This document shows, in pieces, positions 1 through 7,530 of a stretch of DNA of 64,000 nt. The stretch is from NCBI RefSeq assembly GCF_040566545.1, contig NZ_JBEWZI010000008.1:62001-126000 (forward strand). The letters are read 5' to 3'. Under the pieces are notes generated by a model, which was not told the DNA's origin, did no database searches, and was given only the letters and a program-made list of their open reading frames with translations. Numbering within the stretch: position 1 is the first letter of the stretch; each line of letters begins with the position of its first letter. The stretch is from Uliginosibacterium flavum (GTDB lineage: Bacteria > Pseudomonadota > Gammaproteobacteria > Burkholderiales > Rhodocyclaceae). Position numbers and translations under genes: made by a program.

Positions 1-923
1 TAGAACATAAACGCCAGCACGGCAAAGCCGAAGCCGATCCAGGTCACACGTGAAGTCAGCAGGAAGCGCCCACGCGCCATGCTGTTCTCGATCAGTCCGG
101 CCGCCACGAAAATGACCAGCAGCTTCAGCGGCAGGATCACTGCCGCCATCAGAAACGACAGGCCGCTCAGCGTTTCCAGAATGCCGAAGGGCAGGAATAC
201 GCCAATCAGGAACTGCGCCAGCACGATCTTCTTGAGGCCCAAGCCAAGTTTCAGCACCGCCAGCGACGACCCCGAATACTCCGTCAGCGGTCCTTCCTGA
301 AGCTCCTGCTCGGCTTCGGCCATGTCGAAAGGCAGCTTGCCCATCTCGATGAACACACTGAAGGCAAACGCCGCCAGCGCCAGCAGGATCGCCATCGGTG
401 CCTGCAGATAGCCGCCGGCAATCGAAGCACTGATACTGCCCAGATTGGTACTGCCTTCGACCAGCGCCACCACCACCAGCGACAGGATCATGGTCGGCTC
501 GACCAGCACGCCCATCGTCAGCTCGCGGCTCGCGCCAATGCCGGCAAACGAGCTGCCGGAATCCAGGCCCGAGAGCGCAAAGAAAAACCGCGCCAGAGCA
601 AAGACATACGCGAAGGTAATCAGATCGGCGATCGCACCCACCGGCGAGTGACGCGTGAATACCGGCAAGGCCATCGCCAACAGCAACATGGAACTGATCA
701 CGACATAAGGCGTCACCTGAAACACAAATCCGGCTGACGCAGGCGCCACGTCCTGACGCTTCAGCAGCTTGATGATGTCGCGATAATCCTGCAGCACGCC
801 GGGACCACGGCGGGAATGCATGCGGGCGCGAATCATCCGCGAAACACCGGTCATCAGCGGCGCGATGGCCAGCAGCACCAGTGCTTGCAGGATGGCGAGG
901 AACAACATATCGAAACTCGGCAT
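1..923 (-). CDS. hyfC: Hydrogenase-4 / formate hydrogenlyase membrane subunit HyfC (HycD-like), 3' end cut by window edge
   Basis: This is a NuoH-family integral membrane subunit that anchors the soluble hydrogenase arm in the cytoplasmic membrane. Translation from the ATG at 923 gives 307 codons without a stop, and the next codon starts TA. Hallmarks visible are RARMHSRRGPG near residue 35, FFALSGLDSGSSFAG in the middle, and the NuoH signature FDMAEAEQELQEGPLTEYSG. About eight hydrophobic helices are present. By my recollection of E. coli HyfC only about half a dozen C-terminal residues are missing, so the gene is probably intact and merely cut by the window. It starts 9 bp after the hyfB stop, in one operon with hyfA and hyfB; further hyf genes are expected to the left. 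Confidence 0.93.
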   Translation of the reverse strand, partial: MPSFDMLFLAILQALVLLAIAPLMTGVSRMIRARMHSRRGPGVLQDYRDIIKLLKRQDVAPASAGFVFQVTPYVVISSMLLLAMALPVFTRHSPVGAIADLITFAYVFALARFFFALSGLDSGSSFAGIGASRELTMGVLVEPTMILSLVVVALVEGSTNLGSISASIAGGYLQAPMAILLALAAFAFSVFIEMGKLPFDMAEAEQELQEGPLTEYSGSSLAVLKLGLGLKKIVLAQFLIGVFLPFGILETLSGLSFLMAAVILPLKLLVIFVAAGLIENSMARGRFLLTSRVTWIGFGFAVLAFMF

Positions 924-932
924 GACTGGCTC

Positions 933-2954
933 CTAGACCGCAATGAGAAGAAGGACGACCAGCGTCACGACGACATAGAGGCAGTAGATGCGGAAGTCGC
1001 CATGCTGCAGCCACTGCACCTTGCCCCCGATCCACTGCACCAGATCCACGATGCGATTGACCACCCTTGCATCCCAGACCGGCTCAAGACGCGTCGCCGC
1101 ATCAATCGTCCATTGCAGCGAACGCTGCGCAGCACGTGAGGGATCAAGGATTTCACGCAGGCGATACAGCGGCGCAAACATCACACCCATCGGCTGGGTA
1201 AAGCCATGTGAAGACGCCGTCATGATCTGTTCCTGCGCATAGCCGCAAGCCCAGGCATCGCCGCCATGCCGACGTGCCAGACGTGCGCCCTTGAGCCCGG
1301 CCACCAGCAACAACGGCAAGACCGGAATCGCGAGCAGCAGCAAGGCCAGCAGCGGCGTGGACAACAGCGCTTGCTGCGGATTGCCGGGGAACACCGAGAC
1401 GCCTTGTGCGACGACTGGCACAACTCCATTTATCAAAGAATTCGCCACGCCCGCCATCACCGGAGCCACCAGCGGCGCACCGACACCGAGCGCCACAATC
1501 AGCAGCGCCAGCAAGGCCATGGCCGCCACCATCGGTAGCGGAGCTTCTTTCGCGTGATCAGCATGCTCGCTGCGCGGCAGACCGGAGAAACTCAGACCAT
1601 AAGCCTTGACGAAACACATCGCCGCCAGCGCACCGGTAATCGCCAGCATCACCATGCCCACCGGCCCGGCCATGCGCACGGCGACGTCAGAGCCCGAAGA
1701 ACCCATCGAGAACAAGGCCTGATAGGTAAACCACTCGCTGACGAAACCATTCAGCGGCGGCAAGGCCGAGATTGCCATCGCGCCGACCAGGAAAGCGCCT
1801 GCCGTCCAGGGCATGCGCGTCGCCAGTCCGCCCAGTTTGTCCATGTCCTTGGTATGCGTGCGATACAGGATGGAGCCTGCGCCCAGGAACAACAAGCCCT
1901 TGAAAACCGCGTGATTGAGCAGATGATAGAAGCCAGCCAGCAAGCCCACCACCGCAAGCGCCGTGTTGTGCGTGGCCAGCCCGATCATGCCAGCACCGAC
2001 GCCCATCAGGATAATGCCGACGTTCTCGACGGTGGAATAAGCCAGCAAGCGTTTGAGATCCTTTTCAGCCAGCGCGTAGAGCACGCCCAGCACGGCCGAT
2101 ATGCCGCCAATGGCCAACACCAGCATGCCCCACCAGCTCGTGTTCGCGCCCAGCAGATCGATACCCACCTTGATGATCCCGAACACGCCAATCTTCACCA
2201 TCACGCCCGACATCAGCGCCGATGCATGCGAAGGCGCGGCCGGGTGAGCGCGTGGCAGCCAGCTGTGCAGCGGCACCATACCGGCCTTGGCGCCGAAACC
2301 GAAGAAGGCCAGCAGGAACACCACTGAGGCCAGCGGGCCGGTCAGGTGCAGCGCGCGGAAACTCTCGAAATCGAGACTGCCACTGCGGCCATAGAGAAGG
2401 AAGAAGGCCGCCATGATCAGCACCGAGCCGGCATGCGCGATCAGGAAATACAGGAAACCTGCGCTCACAGCCTCTTTATCCTGATCGAAGATCACCAGGA
2501 AATAGGAGGCCAGCGACATCATCTCGAAGAAGATCAGGAAATAGAAGGCGTTATCGACGACCATCAGCGCCACCATTGAGGCGACGAAGACATTCATGAA
2601 GAAGCCCATCGCCCAAGCACCACGCCCGGCGTATTCGCGCACATAGGCCAGCGAATACAGCGAACACACCAGCACCAGCAGCGAGATCACGAACACCATC
2701 AAGGCCGCCAGCGGATCGAGCCGCAACACGAAGTGCGCAAATGGAAATGGGCCTGCGGCGGCGAACAATTGTGTCGCGCCGCCCAGCAGGATCGGCAATG
2801 CCGCCGCAATCCCTGCCGCGCCGCCGAGGATCCCTGCCACGCCTGAAATCAGGATAGCCAATTGCTCGCGCCGCGACATCAGCACCGATGCCAAGGCCCC
2901 CGCCAGATACAAGGCCACCGAAATCAACAAGAAGCCGAGTGGAGTGGTATTCAT
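933..2954 (-). CDS. hyfB: Hydrogenase-4 component B, HyfB (proton-translocating antiporter-like subunit)
   Basis: This 673-residue membrane protein belongs to the NuoL/M/N and Mrp antiporter superfamily and matches HyfB in length. It is almost entirely hydrophobic helices. The proton-antiporter domain carries KAGMVPLHSWLPRAHP (around residue 225) and the charged ENVGIILMG and HAVFKGLLFLGAGS segments. It would form the membrane arm of a formate-hydrogenlyase or hydrogenase-4 complex and could couple formate-dependent H2 evolution to ion pumping. Its ATG overlaps the hyfA stop by 4 bp (ATGA), indicating translational coupling. The family identification is firm; whether this complex pumps ions is inference. 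Confidence 0.95.
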   Translation of the reverse strand: MNTTPLGFLLISVALYLAGALASVLMSRREQLAILISGVAGILGGAAGIAAALPILLGGATQLFAAAGPFPFAHFVLRLDPLAALMVFVISLLVLVCSLYSLAYVREYAGRGAWAMGFFMNVFVASMVALMVVDNAFYFLIFFEMMSLASYFLVIFDQDKEAVSAGFLYFLIAHAGSVLIMAAFFLLYGRSGSLDFESFRALHLTGPLASVVFLLAFFGFGAKAGMVPLHSWLPRAHPAAPSHASALMSGVMVKIGVFGIIKVGIDLLGANTSWWGMLVLAIGGISAVLGVLYALAEKDLKRLLAYSTVENVGIILMGVGAGMIGLATHNTALAVVGLLAGFYHLLNHAVFKGLLFLGAGSILYRTHTKDMDKLGGLATRMPWTAGAFLVGAMAISALPPLNGFVSEWFTYQALFSMGSSGSDVAVRMAGPVGMVMLAITGALAAMCFVKAYGLSFSGLPRSEHADHAKEAPLPMVAAMALLALLIVALGVGAPLVAPVMAGVANSLINGVVPVVAQGVSVFPGNPQQALLSTPLLALLLLAIPVLPLLLVAGLKGARLARRHGGDAWACGYAQEQIMTASSHGFTQPMGVMFAPLYRLREILDPSRAAQRSLQWTIDAATRLEPVWDARVVNRIVDLVQWIGGKVQWLQHGDFRIYCLYVVVTLVVLLLIAV

Positions 2955-3583
2955 TTTTGCTCCTGCGGGGCGATGAACGTCAGAGGAGAAGCCAGCGCCA
3001 CGGCCGCTTGCTGACGCTTGGTATCGCTGGTCTGGTTCAAAGTCTGATCATCCACGGCAAACAGGGCGCTGGTCGGACAGACGCGCACGCACTCCGGCCC
3101 TTCGGCACGGAAGTCACACAGATCACATTTGACTGCAATGCTGCGCACGCCAATCGACGACACCAGAATGGGATGCAATGTCGCCGAGCTGTCGGTACCT
3201 GCAGCACCAGGCTCCGTCACGGTCAGCATATTCGGAGAGATATAACTTTGCCCCATCGACACCACACCGCTGCTCGGCGTGCCGGCGGGTGTAATCGCGC
3301 CAAAGGGACAGACAATTGCGCACAATTTGCAGCCGATGCACAGAGTCTCGTTGAGCACCACGGCATCACCGGTTTGCGTAATGGCATTAACCGGACAAAC
3401 CTGGGCACACGGCGCATCGTCACAGTGACGACACAGTACGGGCGCAGTCCTGTCGCCATGCCGCACCACCGTCAGGCGCGGAAAACTCTGCAAACCCGCA
3501 GCCTTGTGCACCACGGAACAGGCGGCCATGCACGTATTGCAGCCATTGCAACGCGCAGGTTCCGCGATCACGAAGCGGTTCAT
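2951..3583 (-). CDS. hyfA: Hydrogenase-4 component A, HyfA (four-cluster ferredoxin-like electron carrier)
   Basis: This 210-residue polyferredoxin begins MNRFVIAEPARCNGCNTC and has four cysteine groups: CNGCNTC, CRHCDDAPC, CIGCKLC and CDLC..C. These suit several [4Fe-4S] clusters that pass electrons from formate dehydrogenase to the hydrogenase. I chose the ATG at 3583 because a strong AAGGAGGA site lies 8 bp upstream and because HyfA/HydN homologues start at MNRF. A longer frame to 3682 exists but adds only a basic, non-conserved leader. It is the first gene of the leftward hyfABC operon and diverges from the FNT channel gene. It is a paralogue of HydN further right. Confidence 0.95.
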   Translation of the reverse strand: MNRFVIAEPARCNGCNTCMAACSVVHKAAGLQSFPRLTVVRHGDRTAPVLCRHCDDAPCAQVCPVNAITQTGDAVVLNETLCIGCKLCAIVCPFGAITPAGTPSSGVVSMGQSYISPNMLTVTEPGAAGTDSSATLHPILVSSIGVRSIAVKCDLCDFRAEGPECVRVCPTSALFAVDDQTLNQTSDTKRQQAAVALASPLTFIAPQEQK

Positions 3584-3935
3584 CCAGCCTTCCTCCTTGT
3601 GCGATAGGGCTTTGCCGGCATCCGGTCTGCGCCGACCTCGCCCTGCTCCCGTGCCAGAAATTCGTCTTTTTTTGCGCGGCACGGAACAAAAGCGCCGTGC
3701 ATTACAACGTGCCTTGTCACGCTAGTATTTGGTTCCCGTCAACCTTGGCTAATAAAGACAGAAAATTCGCCGATAAAAACAACTTGTGTGCTTCATCGTC
3801 ATCACGCAACAGAGGTTTGCACCGCATCAAAGCAACGTTGATTAGCAAATCCTGTCCGACACCTGCGCTGGAGCAGCGCCTGTGCATGTGCTTGAATCGC
3901 CCCCGTCAGTACCAACACCCCCGGAGAAAATCACA
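3584..3935. promoter_or_regulatory. Divergent intergenic region between hyfA and the FNT channel gene
   Basis: This gap of about 350 bp must hold promoters for two divergent units, the hyf operon and the formate/nitrite channel. The clearest element is an inverted repeat ATCAA-N7-TTGAT at 3826-3842. It resembles a dyad operator but does not fit the 4-bp spacing of an FNR box. No convincing sigma-54 (-24/-12) promoter is present: the best leftward GG..GC pair near 3700-3714 has 11 rather than 10 bases between its dinucleotides. No gene is apparent here. Confidence 0.35.
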
Positions 3936-4712
3936 ATGATTGATCGTTCCTATGTCGAAAAGGCCGCAGAAAGCGGTGTTCGCAAATTCTCCCTGCTGCA
4001 GCACGATCCCGGCCGTTACCTGACCCGCTCGATCCTCGCCGGCATGTATCTGTCCATCGTGCTGTTCACCTACTGGTCACTGATCCAGAACCTGCACGAC
4101 GTCAGCTTCGGCAAGGTCATCGCCTCGGCCTTCTTCGGTGTCGGCCTGACCATCATCGTATTCACCAATGCCGAGCTGTTCACCAGCAACAACATGTATC
4201 TCGCCGTCTCCTCGGCCGAGGGACAAACCAGCTGGGGACAATCCGCCGTTCTTTGGATCGCTTGCTATCTGGGCAACTTCATCGGTGCCCTGATCGTCGC
4301 CGGCCTGCTCTACGGCGCCGGCACCCTCGGCAGCCTGCCCGCCGACCATGCGCTGTATGAAGGCGCCATGCACAAGGCACATCAGGCGGCCTCGGTGATT
4401 TTCTTCAAGGGCATCCTGGCCAACTGGGTGGTGTGTCTGGCCGTGCGTCTCGCACTGCGCTGCAAGGACGACATCGCCAAGATCATGGTGCTGATCCTGG
4501 TCGTCTTCATCTTCCTGTATCTGGGCTTCGAGCACTCGATCGCCAACATGGGCACTTTCTCCATGTCCCTGCTCGGCAACGGTCAGCTCGCCCTGAACGA
4601 CGCCCTCTACAACCTGGTATTCAGCACGCTGGGCAATATTGTCGGCGGCGTCGTCTTCGTCGGCCTGCCCTTCGCCTACATCAACCCGGTCGAAGACGGC
4701 TCGCAGCTTTAA
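3936..4712 (+). CDS. Formate/nitrite transporter (FNT) family channel, probably formate (FocA/NirC type)
   Basis: This 258-residue protein has six predicted membrane helices and FNT hallmarks including FTNAELFTSNN, FKGILANWVVCLAV and LGFEHSIANM. FNT proteins are pentameric channels for small monovalent anions such as formate or nitrite. The placement between the hydrogenase operon and the hyp genes makes formate the likely substrate, as for FocA, though sequence features such as NWVVCLA are also NirC-like. I chose the ATG at 3936 (MIDRSYVEKAA) because GGAGA lies about 10 bp upstream. A longer frame from 3882 exists but the extra 18 residues are not family-like. A strong terminator follows directly. 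Confidence 0.9.
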   Translation: MIDRSYVEKAAESGVRKFSLLQHDPGRYLTRSILAGMYLSIVLFTYWSLIQNLHDVSFGKVIASAFFGVGLTIIVFTNAELFTSNNMYLAVSSAEGQTSWGQSAVLWIACYLGNFIGALIVAGLLYGAGTLGSLPADHALYEGAMHKAHQAASVIFFKGILANWVVCLAVRLALRCKDDIAKIMVLILVVFIFLYLGFEHSIANMGTFSMSLLGNGQLALNDALYNLVFSTLGNIVGGVVFVGLPFAYINPVEDGSQL

Positions 4713-4728
4713 GCAGTACCCTCGAAGA

Positions 4729-4789
4729 GCCGCGCCCCGCCTGAGTCTGCAGCAAGGCATGCTGCAGACTCAGGCGGGGCGCGGCTTTT
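4729..4789 (+). terminator. Very long rho-independent terminator after the FNT channel gene
   Basis: A perfect 26-bp stem pairs 4729-4754 with 4760-4785 around a 5-nt loop and is followed by TTTT. It begins 17 bp after the FNT stop codon. The length and perfection of the stem are unusual for a simple terminator. Confidence 0.85.
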
Positions 4790-4826
4790 CAGGCAGATGA
4801 TGTATCACGTCTGGCAGCACCACCCA

Positions 4827-4927
4827 ATTCCGCGCAGAAGCCGCTCTGCCGCGAAGACGAGGCGCAGACAGTACAAGCAGTACGGCAAGCCGAAGTCTAC
4901 AAAGGTAGGGCGGCTTCTGCGCGGAAT
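4827..4927 (+). repeat. Dispersed structured element, copy 1 (conserved core between complementary arms)
   Basis: The arms 4827-4850 and 4904-4927 pair over 24 bases, with only G-U wobbles as deviations when read as + strand RNA. The enclosed core shares most of its sequence with a second copy at 43063-43165, including CGAAGACGAG, CGCAGACAGT, ACGGCAAG and CGAAGTC. The arms of the two copies are unrelated in sequence yet each pair is self-complementary. A small internal hairpin (GTAC-AAGCA-GTAC here, GTGCT-CAA-AGCAC in copy 2) also changes in a compensatory way. The element ends at the hypE stop codon. Confidence 0.75.
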
Positions 4928-5967
4928 CAGCAAATCCGCGGCAGTTGCTCCCCGCTAAGCCAATCCACCATCCGCCGCCCGCCAAACACCGTCTCCATCT
5001 GCACGAAACCATTGGCATCCACAATCGCCTCGCCAATGATCGCCGCGTCACGCCCCTGCGGATGTGCGCGCATCACCGCCAGCAAACGCTCAGCATCCTC
5101 GGCCGGACATACCGCCACCAGCTTGCCTTCGTTCGCTACGTAGAGCGGATCGAGCCCCAGCAACTCGCAGGCTGCCGCCACCGCGCCGCGCACCGGAATC
5201 GCTTTCTCATGAATCAGCATGCCGCAGCCGGCCGCTTCGGCAAATTCGTTGAGCACCGCCGCCAACCCGCCACGCGTGGGGTCGCGAAGGCTGCGGATGC
5301 CCGGCACCGCGTCCAGCATGGCCGCCACCAGCCCATGCAGCGCCGCCGTATCGGATTCGATCGCCGTCTCGAAACTCAGGTTTTCGCGCAGCGACATGAT
5401 CGCCACGCCGTGATCGCCCAGATAACCCGAGACCAGCAACTTGTCGCCCGGGCGGATGCGCTGCGGCGCGAGCTCGATGCCCGGCGCCACGACGCCTACA
5501 CCGGTCGTGGTGATGAACACCCCGTCGCCCTTACCCTGCTCCACCACCTTGGTGTCGCCGGTCACGATGGGCACGCCCGCCTCTTTCGCCGCCGCCGCCA
5601 TCGAAATCACGATGCGTTGCAAGTCAGCCAGCGGAAAGCCCTCTTCCAGAATGAAACCCGCCGCCAAGTACAGCGGCTGCCCGCCCGTCATCGCCACGTC
5701 ATTGACCGTGCCGTGCACCGACAGACAGCCGATGTCGCCGCCGGGAAAGAACAGCGGCGAGACCACGTGACTGTCAGTCGCCATCACCATGCGCCCGGCA
5801 CCAGCGGGCAAGGGGAAACAGGCGCCATCGTTCTGCGCGCGCAGATAGTCGTTGTCGAAATGGCGAACGAAGAGCTCGCGGATCAGCTGCGCCATGGCGC
5901 GGCCACCGCTGCCGTGGCTCAGGTCGACGCGACCGTTCTTGAAATCGATGGGGCGGGAATAGCTCAT
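4927..5967 (-). CDS. hypE: Hydrogenase maturation factor HypE (carbamoyl dehydratase)
   Basis: This 346-residue PurM/AIR-synthase-like protein dehydrates the carbamoyl group on its C-terminal cysteine to make the cyanide ligand of the [NiFe] centre. The diagnostic C-terminus PRIC is intact, with the acceptor Cys as the last residue. N-terminal LSHGSGGRAMAQLI, ATDSHVVSPLFFPGGDIG and DPTRGGLAAVLNEFA are typical ATP-binding family motifs. Its ATG overlaps the hypD stop by 4 bp. It is the last gene of the hypABFCDE cluster and works with HypF and with the HypC-HypD complex. Confidence 0.97.
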   Translation of the reverse strand: MSYSRPIDFKNGRVDLSHGSGGRAMAQLIRELFVRHFDNDYLRAQNDGACFPLPAGAGRMVMATDSHVVSPLFFPGGDIGCLSVHGTVNDVAMTGGQPLYLAAGFILEEGFPLADLQRIVISMAAAAKEAGVPIVTGDTKVVEQGKGDGVFITTTGVGVVAPGIELAPQRIRPGDKLLVSGYLGDHGVAIMSLRENLSFETAIESDTAALHGLVAAMLDAVPGIRSLRDPTRGGLAAVLNEFAEAAGCGMLIHEKAIPVRGAVAAACELLGLDPLYVANEGKLVAVCPAEDAERLLAVMRAHPQGRDAAIIGEAIVDANGFVQMETVFGGRRMVDWLSGEQLPRIC

Positions 5968-7109
5968 GCCTTGACCTCGCTGGCAGAAGCTTCCTTATGG
6001 CGCCCGTAGGTGTAGTGCGCCGCACACGCGCCCTCCGACGAAACCATGCACGCGCCAATCGGCTGATCCGGCGTGCAAGCCGTACCGAAGACCTTGCAGT
6101 CGCGCGGATGCTTATGGCCGCGCAGGATTGCCGCGCATTCGCAGGCTTTCGCATCCGGCACCTGGCGATAGGCAATGCTGTAGCGCGTCTCCGCATCAAA
6201 AGCTACGAAGGCTTCTTTGATCTTCAAGGCGCTCAGCGGCACTTCGCCGAGGCCGCGCCAGTCGAACATCTCGCGCAGCTCGAAGACTTCGGCGACCAGC
6301 GCCTGCGCCTTGCGGTTGCCTTCGCGCGTCACTGCCCGCGTGAACTGGTTTTCCACCAGCGCACGGCCTTCGTTGATCTGGCGCACCAGCATCAGAACGG
6401 ACTGCAGCACATCCAGCGGTTCGAAACCTGAAATGACAACCGGCTTCTTGTAATGCTGTGCGAAGCCTTCGTAAGGTCCGGAGCCGATCACCGTGCTGAC
6501 GTGGGCCGGGCCGACGAAGCCATCCAGCGCCACGGCGGCCGGGTCGCCTTCGGATTCCATGATATGCACCATCGCTGCAGGCGTGAGCACATGGTTGCAG
6601 AACACGGAAAAATTCTTCAGATCGAGCGCGGCCGCCTGCTTGATGATGGCGGCAGTCATCGGCGTGGTGGTTTCGAAACCGATGGCGAAGAAAACGACTT
6701 CGCGCGCCGGATTGTCCTGTGCGATGCGCAGCGCGTCGTCACAGGAATACACCATGCGCACATCCGCGCCCTGCGCCTTGGCGCGCAACAGCGACAAACC
6801 GCCGGAGGCCGGCACGCGCAGCGTATCGGCATAAGTACACAGGATCACGCCCTGCTCGCGCGCCAGATCAATGGCGCTGTCGATACGCCCGATCGGCAGC
6901 ACGCACACCGGGCAGCCGGGGCCATGGATCATCTGCACGGCAGGTGGCAAGAGATCAAGCAGGCCGTAGCGCGAGATTGCGTGGGTGTGGCCACCGCAGA
7001 ACTCCATCAGGCGATAGCTGCGGCCCGGCTGCACTTCCGCCGCAATCGCGGCAGCCAGGCCGCGCGCAACGTTCCCATTCCGAAATTCGTCGATGTATTT
7101 CATGTTCAA
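5964..7109 (-). CDS. hypD: Hydrogenase maturation factor HypD
   Basis: This 381-residue iron-sulfur scaffold receives CN and CO on an iron carried together with HypC. Conserved segments visible are FCGGHTHAISRYG near residue 38, HGPGCPVCVLP near residue 65, and FAIGFETTTP. The C-terminal cysteine-rich [4Fe-4S] region has CECAAIL, CKVFG and GACMVSSEGACAAHY. Both ends overlap neighbours by 4 bp (hypC upstream, hypE downstream), so C, D and E should be co-translated. Length and motifs match the family fully. Confidence 0.97.
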   Translation of the reverse strand: MNMKYIDEFRNGNVARGLAAAIAAEVQPGRSYRLMEFCGGHTHAISRYGLLDLLPPAVQMIHGPGCPVCVLPIGRIDSAIDLAREQGVILCTYADTLRVPASGGLSLLRAKAQGADVRMVYSCDDALRIAQDNPAREVVFFAIGFETTTPMTAAIIKQAAALDLKNFSVFCNHVLTPAAMVHIMESEGDPAAVALDGFVGPAHVSTVIGSGPYEGFAQHYKKPVVISGFEPLDVLQSVLMLVRQINEGRALVENQFTRAVTREGNRKAQALVAEVFELREMFDWRGLGEVPLSALKIKEAFVAFDAETRYSIAYRQVPDAKACECAAILRGHKHPRDCKVFGTACTPDQPIGACMVSSEGACAAHYTYGRHKEASASEVKA

Positions 7110-7360
7110 GCCAGGGGCGGAGTCAGCGGCAACTCATCGCCATGCGTGGCGTACATCGCAGCAAAAGTCGCCAGCGTCAGTGCCGCCTCTTCCGGGTCCA
7201 GCTTGCCGATGGCAAAGCCGACGTGGACGATCACGTAATCGCCGACCGCGACGTCCTCGACCAGCGACAGCGAGATTTCCTTCTGCACGCCCGACAGCTC
7301 GATGCGCGCGCGATCGTCGCCAAACAGTTCAATCACTCTTGCTGGAATGGCCAGACACAT
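7106..7360 (-). CDS. hypC: Hydrogenase maturation chaperone HypC
   Basis: This 84-residue HypC/HupF-family protein has the essential N-terminal MCLAIPARV, in which Cys2 (exposed after Met removal) binds the Fe(CN)2CO precursor and the hydrogenase large subunit. The central VGDYVIVHVGFAIGKLD is also conserved. AAGGAAG lies about 9 bp upstream of the ATG, and the stop overlaps the hypD start. It hands the iron centre from HypD to the hydrogenase large subunit, which is outside this window. Confidence 0.97.
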   Translation of the reverse strand: MCLAIPARVIELFGDDRARIELSGVQKEISLSLVEDVAVGDYVIVHVGFAIGKLDPEEAALTLATFAAMYATHGDELPLTPPLA

Positions 7361-7494
7361 GGCTTGCTTCCTTTATCAATTCACCACAAACCGGATTTTG
7401 ATCCGGAACCACAACATCCCGAAGAGCCACACGCAGTCTTGCTCTACAGCCTGCCTATCCGCTCAGGCAGAGCAGACCTGATTGTCAGAACACC

Positions 7495-7530
7495 ATGCCT
7501 GAAGAAGTCTGCCAGACGCGGATCTTCAGC
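7495..7530. repeat. Degenerate copy of the GCCTGAAGA...TCTTCAGGC hairpin repeat
   Basis: This hairpin sits in the 165-bp gap between hypF and hypC and belongs to the same intergenic hairpin family as 19874-19912. The left arm GCCTGAAGA is intact and the right arm is reduced to TCTTCAG. It may act as a transcript punctuation site inside the hyp cluster. Confidence 0.45.

Noticed and set aside
3640..3720. Sigma-54 promoter for hyfA
   Set aside because: GG and GC dinucleotides of the best candidate are 11 instead of 10 bases apart and the flanking consensus is poor. No FhlA-type activator site could be recognised.
4945..6009. Long plus-strand frames over hypE (354 codons) and similar long antisense frames over acs, clpB, mcp and the GspE gene
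   Set aside because: They mirror well-identified genes on the other strand, are rich in His/Arg/Gln as expected for shadow frames in GC-rich DNA, and lack ribosome sites and family motifs.
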